From CAZNOG01 sp964574635 (lineage in GTDB: Bacteria; Bacteroidota; Bacteroidia; Flavobacteriales_D; Cryomorphaceae), in NCBI GenBank assembly GCA_964574635.1, contig CAZNOG010000030.1, forward strand, positions 1-11,819: 11,819 bases of DNA. The letters run 5' to 3'. Shown here piece after piece: positions 1-6,073 of the stretch. The notes beneath the pieces were generated by a model that saw nothing but the letters and a program-made list of their open reading frames with translations, did not search any database and had not been told where the DNA came from. Position 1 is the first letter of the stretch; each line of letters starts with the position of its first letter. Both the position numbers and the translations under genes were made by a program.

Positions 1-101
1 ACCAAATCGAAACTCGATCATTGCCGGTCGGCCTAATCCTCTACACGGTGGAAGTTCAAGGTAAAATTATCCAAACCGGAAAAGTGGTGAAGACTGAATA
101 A
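1..101 (+). CDS. C-terminal end of a probable type IX secretion cargo protein (partial)
   Basis: Only the last 33 codons are present. The frame begins at base 3 and ends with TAA at 99-101. The visible tail reads approximately LPVGLILYTVEVQGKIIQ followed by TGKVVKTE. A hydrophobic 'G-x-x-L-Y' turn, a beta strand, then a short basic strand ending in a K-V-V-K-like motif is the pattern of the Bacteroidota type IX secretion (Por) C-terminal sorting domain. If so, the full protein would be exported and its tail removed at the cell surface. The passenger domain lies outside the window, so its function cannot be told. A strong terminator follows 36 bases after the stop, which supports this as a genuine gene end. 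The family call rests on a short stretch and is an inference. Confidence 0.6.
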   Translation, partial: QIETRSLPVGLILYTVEVQGKIIQTGKVVKTE

Positions 102-136
102 TAGAAAGCTTCTGTTTTAATGGATTGCATTCTTAA

Positions 137-169
137 ACGGCTTCCGGTTTTCCGGAAGCCGTCTTTTTT
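137..169 (+). terminator. Rho-independent terminator after the type IX cargo gene
   Basis: An 11-bp perfect stem (ACGGCTTCCGG at 137-147, CCGGAAGCCGT at 152-162) closes a TTTT loop and is followed by CTTTTTT. It lies 36 bases past the stop codon of the upstream gene. Confidence 0.9.
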
Positions 170-215
170 AACCACGAGTAGGGGCCGGAAACCACCCGAG
201 GAAAAACCCTACTTC

Positions 216-311
216 CGGATTGCATCAGGAAAGCCTTCGCAATGACGGGCATTGGGGGTGACGTATCTTACGTAAGATTGTCATTTCGAGCCGGTAGGCG
301 AAGCAATCCAG
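216..311. repeat. Palindromic element, diverged full copy
   Basis: Left arm 216-247 and right arm 280-311 flank a centre that contains the perfect 12-bp palindrome TCTTACGTAAGA (266-277). The left arm differs from the consensus (GGATTGCATCAGGAAAGCC), so this is an older copy than those at 495-592 and 914-1011. Confidence 0.75.
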
Positions 312-494
312 ACTAATAGAATGGAATGGACTATATCAGCCGGATTCAATCGGTAAGATTTCTTTGGGCGGGAATACTTGGCATCATGCATTGTATATCC
401 ATCGGAACGGACAACTGGATTGCTTCAGGCGGAGCCTTCGCAATGACGGTCACGCGACGGGGTTGATGAATGGAATGAACGTCATTGCGGACGA

Positions 495-592
495 CTGGAT
501 TGCTTCAGGCGGAGCCTTCGCAATGACGGGCACTCGGGGTGACGTACATTACGTAAGATCGTCATTGCGAGCCGGTAGGCGAAGCAATCCAG
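495..592. repeat. Palindromic element, full copy 1
   Basis: This 98-bp unit has terminal inverted repeats CTGGATTGCTTC / GAAGCAATCCAG, inner complementary blocks GCAATGAC / GTCATTGC, and a central TTACGTAA palindrome. No coding content is apparent; the reading frame through it is an artefact of the repeat. Confidence 0.8.
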
Positions 593-647
593 ACTAATTG
601 AAAGGAATGGGAGTTATCAGCCCAATGGAATCCACTGACCACTAATC

Positions 648-678
648 ATTGACAATTGACAATTGACCATTGACAATT
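648..678. repeat. Heptamer tandem repeat ATTGACA, copy 1
   Basis: ATTGACA is repeated at 648, 655, 662 (as ATTGACC) and 669, followed by ATT: 4.4 units. It sits between two right-arm modules and is duplicated at +419. Confidence 0.85.
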
Positions 679-913
679 CCGTCAAAACGAGCCACTAGGC
701 GCGGCAATCCAGGTTTTTAGAAAGGAATGGAATATACCAGCCCCATCGAATCCTCTGGATTGCTTCAGGCGGAGCCTTCGCAATGACGGGCACTCGGGGG
801 AATGATGAATGGAATGATCTTCCTTGCGGACAACTGGATTGCTTCAGGCGGAGCCTTCGCAATGACGGTCACGCGACGGGGTTGATGAATGGAATGAACG
901 TCATTGCGGACGA

Positions 914-1011
914 CTGGATTGCTTCAGGCGGAGCCTTCGCAATGACGGGCACTCGGGGTGACGTACATTACGTAAGATCGTCATTGCGAGCCGGTAGGCG
1001 AAGCAATCCAG
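914..1011. repeat. Palindromic element, full copy 2
   Basis: Base-for-base the same as the unit at 495-592. It exists because of the 419-bp tandem duplication. Confidence 0.8.
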
Positions 1012-1066
1012 ACTAATTGAAAGGAATGGGAGTTATCAGCCCAATGGAATCCACTGACCACTAATC

Positions 1067-1097
1067 ATTGACAATTGACAATTGACCATTGACAATT
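1067..1097. repeat. Heptamer tandem repeat ATTGACA, copy 2
   Basis: Identical to 648-678, within the second copy of the 419-bp duplication. Confidence 0.85.
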
Positions 1098-1334
1098 CCG
1101 TCAAAACGAGCCACTAGGCGCGGCAATCCAGGTTTTTAGAAAGGAATGGAATATACCAGCCCCATCGAATCCTCTGGATTGCTTCAGGCGGAGCCTTCGC
1201 AATGACGGGCACTCGGGGGAATGATGAATGGAATGATCTTCCTTGCGGACAACTGGATTGCTTCAGGCGGAGCCTTCGCGATGACGGGCAGCTGGGGTGA
1301 CGTACATGACGTAAGATCGTCATCGCGCTCTCCA

Positions 1335-1369
1335 AATTTCCGAATTTCCGAATTTCCAAATTTTCAAAT
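1335..1369. repeat. Octamer tandem repeat AATTTCCG over the exporter promoter
   Basis: AATTTCCG occurs at 1335 and 1343, then the variants AATTTCCA (1351) and AATTTTCA (1359) and a partial AAT. The array ends 2 bases before the -7 promoter element at 1372, so it occupies the place of the -33 region. Confidence 0.75.
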
Positions 1370-1371
1370 CC

Positions 1372-1379
1372 TACCTTTG
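1372..1379 (+). promoter_or_regulatory. Bacteroidota -7 promoter element for the TauE/SafE gene
   Basis: TACCTTTG is a full match to the Bacteroidota -7 consensus TAnnTTTG. Transcription would start near 1383-1386, about 20 bases before the TTG start codon. No TTG-type -33 element is seen at the expected distance; the octamer repeat lies there instead. Confidence 0.7.
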
Positions 1380-1403
1380 CATCTTTCCTAGCCACCGTTA
1401 TTT

Positions 1404-2213
1404 TTGGAAATCCTTGGATATATCGCGGCGGCCGTCATCGGTTTGAGTCTGGGGATGATAGGCGGGGGCGGGTCGACCATCACCGTTCCCATACTGGTGT
1501 ATTTGTTTGCGGTCAACCCGGTTGTCGCTACGGCCTACTCCCTGTTCATCGTGGGTGCCACGTCTTTGGCGGGCAGCATGGACTACCTGAAAAACAAACT
1601 GATCAACCTCCGCGCCGTCCTATTGTTCGGTGTGCCTTCCACCATTTCCGTCTTCGTTACCCGCAAGTGGATCGTTCCCGCACTCCCGGAGAGGGTGTGC
1701 CCCGGCGATTGGTTTTGTTTTACCCGCGATTCGGGCATTATGGTCCTGCTCGCGCTCATGGTGGCCGGCGCCGCGTGGGCCATGATCCGCCATCCGAGCA
1801 GCGGAAAGAAACGCGAAGATTTCAACGCATACCACAAGCCGTCCGCGACGAGAATGGCCATTATCACCCTCGAAGGGTTGGTGGTGGGTGCATTGACCGG
1901 ACTGGTGGGTGCGGGCGGGGGATTTCTGATCGTTCCGGCCTTGGTGGTACTGGGCAAATTGGATATGAAGGTGGCCGTCGGCACTTCCCTGCTTATCATC
2001 GCCGCCAAAAGTCTCTTGGGATTTTTGGGAGATCTGGGGAATATCGACGTGGACTGGTCCTTCCTGCTGACGTTTACCGCCGTAGCCATCGGTGGAATTT
2101 TCTTCGGGGTGCGTCTGGTTAAGCGCATACGGTCGCGCAACCTTCAGAAAGTTTTCGGGTGGTTTTTGCTCGTGGTCGGGGTGTACGTTCTAATGAAAGA
2201 ACTTCTCGCGTGA
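1404..2213 (+). CDS. TauE/SafE-family membrane anion exporter
   Basis: This 269-residue membrane protein fits the TauE/SafE family (PF01925), whose studied members export sulfite, sulfoacetate or related small organic anions. It has the family's two homologous halves. The first opens with a Gly-rich motif (GMIGGGGSTITVP, about residues 18-30). The second carries the matching GLVGAGGGFLIVPAL motif (about residues 166-180). Hydrophobic segments run through both, with a soluble basic linker near residues 131-150. The start is TTG at 1404: an in-frame TAG lies at 1389-1391 and no ATG lies between that stop and the first transmembrane helix. The substrate cannot be read from the sequence. It appears to be a single-gene unit with its own promoter at 1372, followed by 161 bases before feoA. 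Confidence 0.88.
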   Translation: MEILGYIAAAVIGLSLGMIGGGGSTITVPILVYLFAVNPVVATAYSLFIVGATSLAGSMDYLKNKLINLRAVLLFGVPSTISVFVTRKWIVPALPERVCPGDWFCFTRDSGIMVLLALMVAGAAWAMIRHPSSGKKREDFNAYHKPSATRMAIITLEGLVVGALTGLVGAGGGFLIVPALVVLGKLDMKVAVGTSLLIIAAKSLLGFLGDLGNIDVDWSFLLTFTAVAIGGIFFGVRLVKRIRSRNLQKVFGWFLLVVGVYVLMKELLA

Positions 2214-2304
2214 AGTCACACCCACAAAAACCCTCATCCACATACCATCCGTCCCCGACAATTCGGACGTGAATACCTAAAACCCGGTATATTGATCCGC
2301 CCGC

Positions 2305-2335
2305 TTTGATTGTTTTTCATTAGGTCGTATCATTG
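2305..2335 (+). promoter_or_regulatory. Probable promoter of the feoAB operon
   Basis: TTTG (2305-2308), 19 bases, then TATCATTG (2328-2335) match the Bacteroidota layout TTTG-N19-TAnnTTTG, with one mismatch in the -7 element. The predicted transcript starts near 2340, about 35 bases before feoA. I looked for a Fur-type inverted repeat and saw none that was convincing. Confidence 0.55.
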
Positions 2336-2374
2336 CATCTTATTTGGAATCGGTATAAATAAACTCCCTCCGCC

Positions 2375-2611
2375 TTGATTACCGCAGATACCATCCGCAA
2401 GAACCAATCGGCCGAGATCACGGAACTGGCACCCGGCGAGCTGGGTCGTCGCTTGGGCGAAATGGGCTTCTGGCCCGGTCGTTCGCTCCAACTGGTGAAC
2501 GTCGCACCGTTCGGCGGACCGCGAGCGTATCGACTCGGAAAAACGCTCATCGCACTCCGCAAAGAAGAGGCGCGCATCATCCGCGTCAAAATCACCGCCT
2601 CTTCCTCCTGA
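2375..2611 (+). CDS. feoA: FeoA, ferrous iron transport accessory protein
   Basis: This small cytosolic SH3-like protein of 78 residues has the usual FeoA length. It is thought to bind FeoB and affect its GTP-dependent Fe2+ uptake. The conserved FeoA core is clear: a loading segment (ELAPGELGRRLGEMGFWPG, residues 20-38), a hydrophobic strand (LQLVNVAPFGGP) and the closing block YRLGKTLIALRKEEARIIRV. The start is TTG at 2375. An in-frame TAA at 2360-2362 bounds it, and the only internal Met lies in the conserved LGEMGF motif, so a non-ATG start is needed (ATT at 2378 is the alternative). The stop is 7 bases before the feoB ATG, so the two genes are almost certainly co-transcribed. Confidence 0.9.
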   Translation: MITADTIRKNQSAEITELAPGELGRRLGEMGFWPGRSLQLVNVAPFGGPRAYRLGKTLIALRKEEARIIRVKITASSS

Positions 2612-2618
2612 TATTTTC

Positions 2619-4736
2619 ATGGGTTCATCAATGGATCAACCTTTGGTTGCGCTGGCCGGAGTGCCCAACGTGGGTAAAACGACCGTATTCAACCAACTCA
2701 CCGGCATGCGTCAAAAAGTGGGCAATTACGCCGGTGTGACCGTCGACAAGGTGAGCGGACACCTGCGCCACGACGGTCATTCGGTGAATATCCTCGACCT
2801 CCCCGGCACATACAACCTCTACCCGCGGTCGGAAGACGAACAAGTGGTTTTCAGCGTGCTCAACGGCTTCCAACCCAAACAAAAAGTGGATTCCGTGCTG
2901 GTGATCGCCGACATGTCCAACCCCGAGCGCGGATTGTTTCTGCTCACGCAAATCATCGACCTGGGCTACCCGGCGGCACTGCTTCTGAACATGGAAGACC
3001 AAGCCCGAAAACAAGGGGTCGAGGTCAATAAAGTCTTGTTGGGCCGATTGCTGGGCGTGCCCGTGTATTCCACTTCCGCCCACCGCAACGTGGGGATTTC
3101 CGAATTGAAGTCGGCGGTGGTCGAGGGCAAATTCAAAACCGGTCGGCACGTGGTCGATCCGGCCGATTTGGCCGACGCCGAAATGCTCAAAGCGGTGGCC
3201 GACGTCACGGAGAAAGACAACCTCTACGCCGCGCTGCAAATTCTCATGTTCCGCGATCGCGATCCCATGATCGATTCGGGTACCCGCGCCCAATTGTCCG
3301 ATATCGCCGAGAAATACGGCTTCGACGAGGCGCGTTCGAAAACGCGGGAAACCGAACTGCGCCACGAAAGGGTTCGCGATTTGATGGAACGGTGTATCCG
3401 CACAACCGAAGACGCGGCGGCCAAGGATTACACCGGCATTTTGGATTCCGTGTTGCTCCATCCCGTGGCGGGGATATTCATCTTCCTCGGCGTGCTCTTC
3501 CTGATGTTTCAACTCATATTCACCTGGGCCGAAGTGCCCATGAATTGGATCGATTACGGATTCGCGAAAGCCTCTATGTGGGCCAAGGAATGGCTACCGG
3601 CCGGCCCCATAGCCGACCTGATCGGCGAGGGGATCATCCCCGGTTTGGGCGGCGTGGTGATCTTCGTTCCTCAAATCGCGTTGCTGTTCGGGTTTTTGGC
3701 ACTGCTCGAAGGTTCCGGCTACATGGCCCGGGCCGTGTTCATCACCGACAGGGTCATGCGCCCCTTGGGTTTGAACGGCCGCAGCGTGGTGCCGCTGATT
3801 TCGGGATTCGCTTGCGCCATTCCGGCCATTATGGCCGCGCGCACCATCGCCAATCGCCGTGACCGACTGATCACCATTTTCGTCACGCCCTTCATGAGTT
3901 GTTCCGCGCGGTTGCCGGTGTACATTATCCTGATCGGCCTGTTGTATCCTTCCGATGGCGGCGGAGTTTTCGACGCGCGGGGAACGGCCCTGTTCGGTAT
4001 GTACATTTTGGGGTTGGTGGCCGCCCTGCTGTCCGCTTGGCTGATGAAGCTGATGTTCAGGCGGGAAAAGGGCGGGGACTTGATACTCGAATTGCCGACA
4101 TACCGATGGCCGAGCTTGAAAACCGTGGTGATCACCATGTACGAAAAGGCGCGGACCTTCGTGGTGGAGGCGGGAAAGATTATTCTGGCGGTGAGCGTGG
4201 TTTTGTGGGTTTTGGCTTCTTATGGGCCGCCCGGTGCGATGGATGCAGCCGTGGCTTCCGTGGCCGCACCGGCCGATTCCACCCAAGCGGAAGCCGCTCG
4301 TTACCGTTCGGATGTGGCGTCGGCGGAACTCGAATCGTCCTACGCCGGGGTGATAGGCAAGTTTATAGAACCGGCCATCAAACCTTTGGGATACGACTGG
4401 AAAATAGGCATCGCGTTGATCACCAGTTTCGCGGCCAGGGAGGTTTTCGTATCAACCATCGTGACGCTGTACAGCATCGGGGCCGACGAAGACGACATGC
4501 AAACCATCCGGGAATTGCTCGCGGAAGAACGAAATCCCGACACCGGCGAACCGGTGTTCACCCCGCCGGTCATTTGGTCCCTCCTCGTATTTTACGCCTT
4601 CGCCATGCAGTGCATGAGCACTGTGGCCGTAGTGCGCCGCGAAACCAAGTCGTGGAAATGGCCCTTGGCGCAGCTGGTCTACATGACAGTGTTGGCCTAC
4701 GTCGCCGCTTATGGGGTGTACCACTTGCTTTCGTAA
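2619..4736 (+). CDS. feoB: FeoB, GTP-dependent ferrous iron transporter
   Basis: This 705-residue protein carries Fe2+ across the inner membrane. The N-terminal G domain has all motifs: G1 GVPNVGKT (14-21), G2 around T41 (YAGVTV), G3 DLPG (60-63), G4 NMED (124-127) and G5 STSA (151-154). A helical regulatory region spans about 175-265. From about residue 278 to the end lies the membrane part, with two Gate-like halves. Each has its conserved cysteine: C399 in SGFACAIPAIMAARTI, and C428 in TPFMSCSARLP. A soluble Ala-rich insert lies near 545-580. Start: ATG 2619 gives MGSSMDQP; ATG 2631 (M5) is equally possible. It is preceded by feoA (7 bases) and followed after 9 bases by the Cys-rich companion. 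No frameshift or missing motif is seen. Confidence 0.97.
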   Translation: MGSSMDQPLVALAGVPNVGKTTVFNQLTGMRQKVGNYAGVTVDKVSGHLRHDGHSVNILDLPGTYNLYPRSEDEQVVFSVLNGFQPKQKVDSVLVIADMSNPERGLFLLTQIIDLGYPAALLLNMEDQARKQGVEVNKVLLGRLLGVPVYSTSAHRNVGISELKSAVVEGKFKTGRHVVDPADLADAEMLKAVADVTEKDNLYAALQILMFRDRDPMIDSGTRAQLSDIAEKYGFDEARSKTRETELRHERVRDLMERCIRTTEDAAAKDYTGILDSVLLHPVAGIFIFLGVLFLMFQLIFTWAEVPMNWIDYGFAKASMWAKEWLPAGPIADLIGEGIIPGLGGVVIFVPQIALLFGFLALLEGSGYMARAVFITDRVMRPLGLNGRSVVPLISGFACAIPAIMAARTIANRRDRLITIFVTPFMSCSARLPVYIILIGLLYPSDGGGVFDARGTALFGMYILGLVAALLSAWLMKLMFRREKGGDLILELPTYRWPSLKTVVITMYEKARTFVVEAGKIILAVSVVLWVLASYGPPGAMDAAVASVAAPADSTQAEAARYRSDVASAELESSYAGVIGKFIEPAIKPLGYDWKIGIALITSFAAREVFVSTIVTLYSIGADEDDMQTIRELLAEERNPDTGEPVFTPPVIWSLLVFYAFAMQCMSTVAVVRRETKSWKWPLAQLVYMTVLAYVAAYGVYHLLS

Positions 4737-4745
4737 ATTTGCACC

Positions 4746-4880
4746 ATGTGGCAAGACGTATTCGTATGGATATTATTCGCCGCGGTGATCGGATTCGCCC
4801 TCTACCGCCGTTTTAAAAAACGCAAAGGGGGCAACTGCGCGGGGTGTGAGTTCAATCCCCAATCCGGAAAAGGAAACTGA
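4746..4880 (+). CDS. FeoB-associated Cys-rich membrane protein (44 residues)
   Basis: ATG at 4746 opens a 44-codon frame ending in TGA at 4878-4880, 9 bases after the feoB stop. Residues 3-20 form one hydrophobic helix (QDVFVWILFAAVIGFALY), followed by a basic stretch RRFKKRKGG and then a C-x-x-C pair (C31, C34) in NCAGCEF. One helix, a positive patch and a short Cys tail next to feoB is the form of the FeoB-associated Cys-rich membrane proteins (PF12669 type). These are proposed to be small accessory subunits of the Feo system, comparable in position to FeoC. The positive patch predicts that the Cys tail lies in the cytoplasm, where it could handle Fe2+ or redox-sense; that role is inference. 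Its short length makes it easy to miss. Confidence 0.85.
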   Translation: MWQDVFVWILFAAVIGFALYRRFKKRKGGNCAGCEFNPQSGKGN

Positions 4881-4949
4881 CTTTGCCGATGGCGGGAATT
4901 GCACGGACCGGCGAACGAATCGGCACAAAGGCAGGCCTCGCCAAAACCC

Positions 4950-4957
4950 TACCTTTG
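4950..4957 (+). promoter_or_regulatory. Bacteroidota -7 promoter element for RNase Z
   Basis: TACCTTTG matches TAnnTTTG fully. Transcription would begin near 4961-4964, 22-34 bases before the two candidate ATG codons. This rules out a translation start farther upstream, such as the in-frame codon at 4899. No clear -33 element is visible. Confidence 0.7.
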
Positions 4958-4985
4958 GATTTTGAACCCACCGGCGGCGCCGGCA

Positions 4986-5909
4986 ATGACCGACATGAAG
5001 TTTGAAACGACCATCCTCGGATGTGGATCGGCCACACCCACGCTAAAGCACAGACCCACTTCACAACTCGTCGAACACAACGGCCACTACCTTCTGTTTG
5101 ATTGCGGAGAAGGCACCCAGCTGCAATTGAGGAAGTTCTCCCTGAAGTTTCAGAGAATCAACCATATTTTCATTACGCATAGCCACGGAGATCACTGCTT
5201 GGGATTGCCCGGGCTGATCTCTACCATGCACCTGCTGGGCCGAAGGAACCCCCTGCACATTTTCGCCCCGGCCGAATTGAAAGGCGCCGTGGAGCTGCAA
5301 TTGCGCGTTTCGCACTCCCACCTCCGCTTTCCGGTGAAATGGCATCCCACCAATGCGTCACAACCCGAAGTGCTCCACGAAACCTCGGCCTACACCGTCA
5401 CATCTTTTCCGCTGAGGCACGGTGTGCCCTGCACCGGTTTCAAAATCGATGAAAAGCCCAAACCCCGAAACATCCGCCCGGAAGTCATCGAGAAATACGG
5501 CATTCCCTACGTTCGAATTCGAACGATAAAACGAGGCGCCGACTTGGTACTCGGAGACGGAACGGTCGTCCCCAACCACGAGCTCACCTACGACCCCGAT
5601 CCGCCGCGGTCGTACGCCTTCTGCACGGATACCGCCTTTTCCACCGATACGGTTGAATTCGTCCGGGGCGTGACCACTTTATACCACGAAAGCACCTTTT
5701 TGGAAGAACACGTGGTGCGTGCCGCCGAGACCATGCACAGCACAGCCGCCCAAGCCGGCATGGTGGCCGCCCTTGCCGAGGTGAAGCAGCTCGTTTTGGG
5801 TCATTATTCCGCCCGATACCGTAATCTTCAGGATTTTCTGACCGAGGCCAAAACGGAGTTTGCCAACGTCCTCGCCGCCGAAGAAGGCATGACCATTCCC
5901 ATCGGGTAG
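4986..5909 (+). CDS. rnz: Ribonuclease Z (tRNA 3'-processing endonuclease)
   Basis: This zinc-dependent metallo-beta-lactamase-fold enzyme cuts tRNA precursors at the 3' end. ATG 4986 gives 307 residues and ATG 4995 (MKFETTILGCGSATP) gives 304; both match the short bacterial form, and the second fits the family N-terminus best. Numbering from 4995, the metal ligands are all present: H62-x-H64-x-D66-H67 in THSHGDH, H142 in RHGVPCTGF, D212 in CTDTAF and H270 in LGHYSARY, with H248 in the HSTAAQAG motif. The stretch around 151-180 (KPKPRN, then VIEKYGIPYV) corresponds to the flexible exosite arm that clamps tRNA. The gene has its own promoter at 4950 and lies downstream of, but apparently not in, the feo operon. 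Confidence 0.95.
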   Translation: MTDMKFETTILGCGSATPTLKHRPTSQLVEHNGHYLLFDCGEGTQLQLRKFSLKFQRINHIFITHSHGDHCLGLPGLISTMHLLGRRNPLHIFAPAELKGAVELQLRVSHSHLRFPVKWHPTNASQPEVLHETSAYTVTSFPLRHGVPCTGFKIDEKPKPRNIRPEVIEKYGIPYVRIRTIKRGADLVLGDGTVVPNHELTYDPDPPRSYAFCTDTAFSTDTVEFVRGVTTLYHESTFLEEHVVRAAETMHSTAAQAGMVAALAEVKQLVLGHYSARYRNLQDFLTEAKTEFANVLAAEEGMTIPIG

Positions 5910-5942
5910 GCGGCCTGGCCGGGTAGATCGGGCGAGGGGAAG

Positions 5943-5964
5943 CCCCATATTCCCCATATTCCCC
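5943..5964. repeat. 9-bp tandem repeat upstream of the response regulator promoter
   Basis: CCCCATATT occurs at 5943-5951 and 5952-5960 and is followed by CCCC: 2.4 units. It ends 8 bases before the -7 element at 5973 and covers the expected -33 region. Confidence 0.7.
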
Positions 5965-5972
5965 GAATGGAT

Positions 5973-5980
5973 TATCTTTG
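5973..5980 (+). promoter_or_regulatory. Bacteroidota -7 promoter element for the response regulator
   Basis: TATCTTTG matches TAnnTTTG fully. The predicted start near 5984-5987 leaves a leader of almost 90 bases before ATG 6074. It also excludes the in-frame TTG at 5978, which lies inside the element. Confidence 0.65.
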
Positions 5981-6025
5981 CTATTTAAAAGCATTCCAAA
6001 TAAGCTTCCGTGTGATTTTATCCAC

Positions 6026-6048
6026 CGACCGGATTGTCCGGTTGTTTT
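6026..6048 (+). terminator. Hairpin with short T-run in the response regulator leader
   Basis: CGACCGGA (6026-6033) pairs with TCCGGTTG (6037-6044) across a TTG loop: 8 bp with one G-T pair, followed by TTTT. It lies between the predicted transcript start and the ATG. It could attenuate this gene, or end read-through from rnz. The T-run is short, so strength is uncertain. Confidence 0.4.
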
Positions 6049-6073
6049 GAAGCCGGAATGTCATACCCTTCCG

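Larger units (their letters stand above)
408..826. repeat. 419-bp tandem duplication, copy 1
   Basis: Aligned by eye with an offset of 419, every base from 408 to 826 matches 827-1245. The junctions are at C408/C827, where the preceding bases differ (A407 versus G826). The unit holds two left arms, one full palindromic element, one diverged right arm, a heptamer microsatellite and a further left arm. Confidence 0.92.
827..1245. repeat. 419-bp tandem duplication, copy 2
   Basis: This is the second perfect copy. The period continues for another 34 bases (1246-1279) and then breaks at G1280, after which the sequence follows a different sub-repeat. That is expected if unequal crossing-over occurred between two of the dispersed left arms. 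Confidence 0.92.
171..1330. repeat. Gene-free field of palindromic REP/MITE-like repeats
   Basis: I find no credible gene here. The stretch is built from two recurring arms. The left arm starts CTGGATTGCTTCAGGCGG and ends GCAATGACG (about 34 bp). The right arm starts GTCATTGCGAGCC and ends GAAGCAATCCAG (about 32 bp). Arm ends are mutually reverse-complementary (12 bp outside, 8-9 bp inside), so a left-right pair can fold into a long imperfect hairpin. Left arms lie at 216-247 (diverged), 415-448, 495-528, 755-788, 834-867, 914-947, 1174-1207 and 1253-1286. Right arms lie at 280-311, 561-592, 681-712 (diverged), 980-1011 and 1100-1131 (diverged), with a decayed one near 1318. Similar 'ATTGCTTC...GCAATGAC' dispersed palindromes occur in many bacteria, as I recall. 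No transposase is present. Confidence 0.85.

Noticed and set aside
364..597. 77-codon open frame inside the repeat field (and its twin at 783-1016)
   Set aside because: Both frames run through the palindromic repeat, share the same C-terminal part only because of the 419-bp duplication, and have no promoter or family resemblance.
216..1286. Possible CRISPR array
   Set aside because: Repeats are unevenly spaced, occur in both orientations and with diverged forms, the spaces between them are themselves repeated, and no cas gene is near.
1114..1395. 93-codon minus-strand open frame
   Set aside because: It reads through the repeat arms, the octamer array and the promoter of the exporter; the composition is repeat-driven.
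2251..2273. Hairpin CGTCC...GGACG after the TauE/SafE gene as terminator
   Set aside because: Only 5 bp of stem, a long loop and no following T-run.
2301..2340. Fur box in the feo promoter
   Set aside because: The AT-rich stretch around 2308-2325 lacks the inverted symmetry of a Fur site.
4899..4985. Longer N-terminus for RNase Z
   Set aside because: The in-frame start at 4899 lies upstream of the -7 element at 4950-4957, and the added residues do not match the family.
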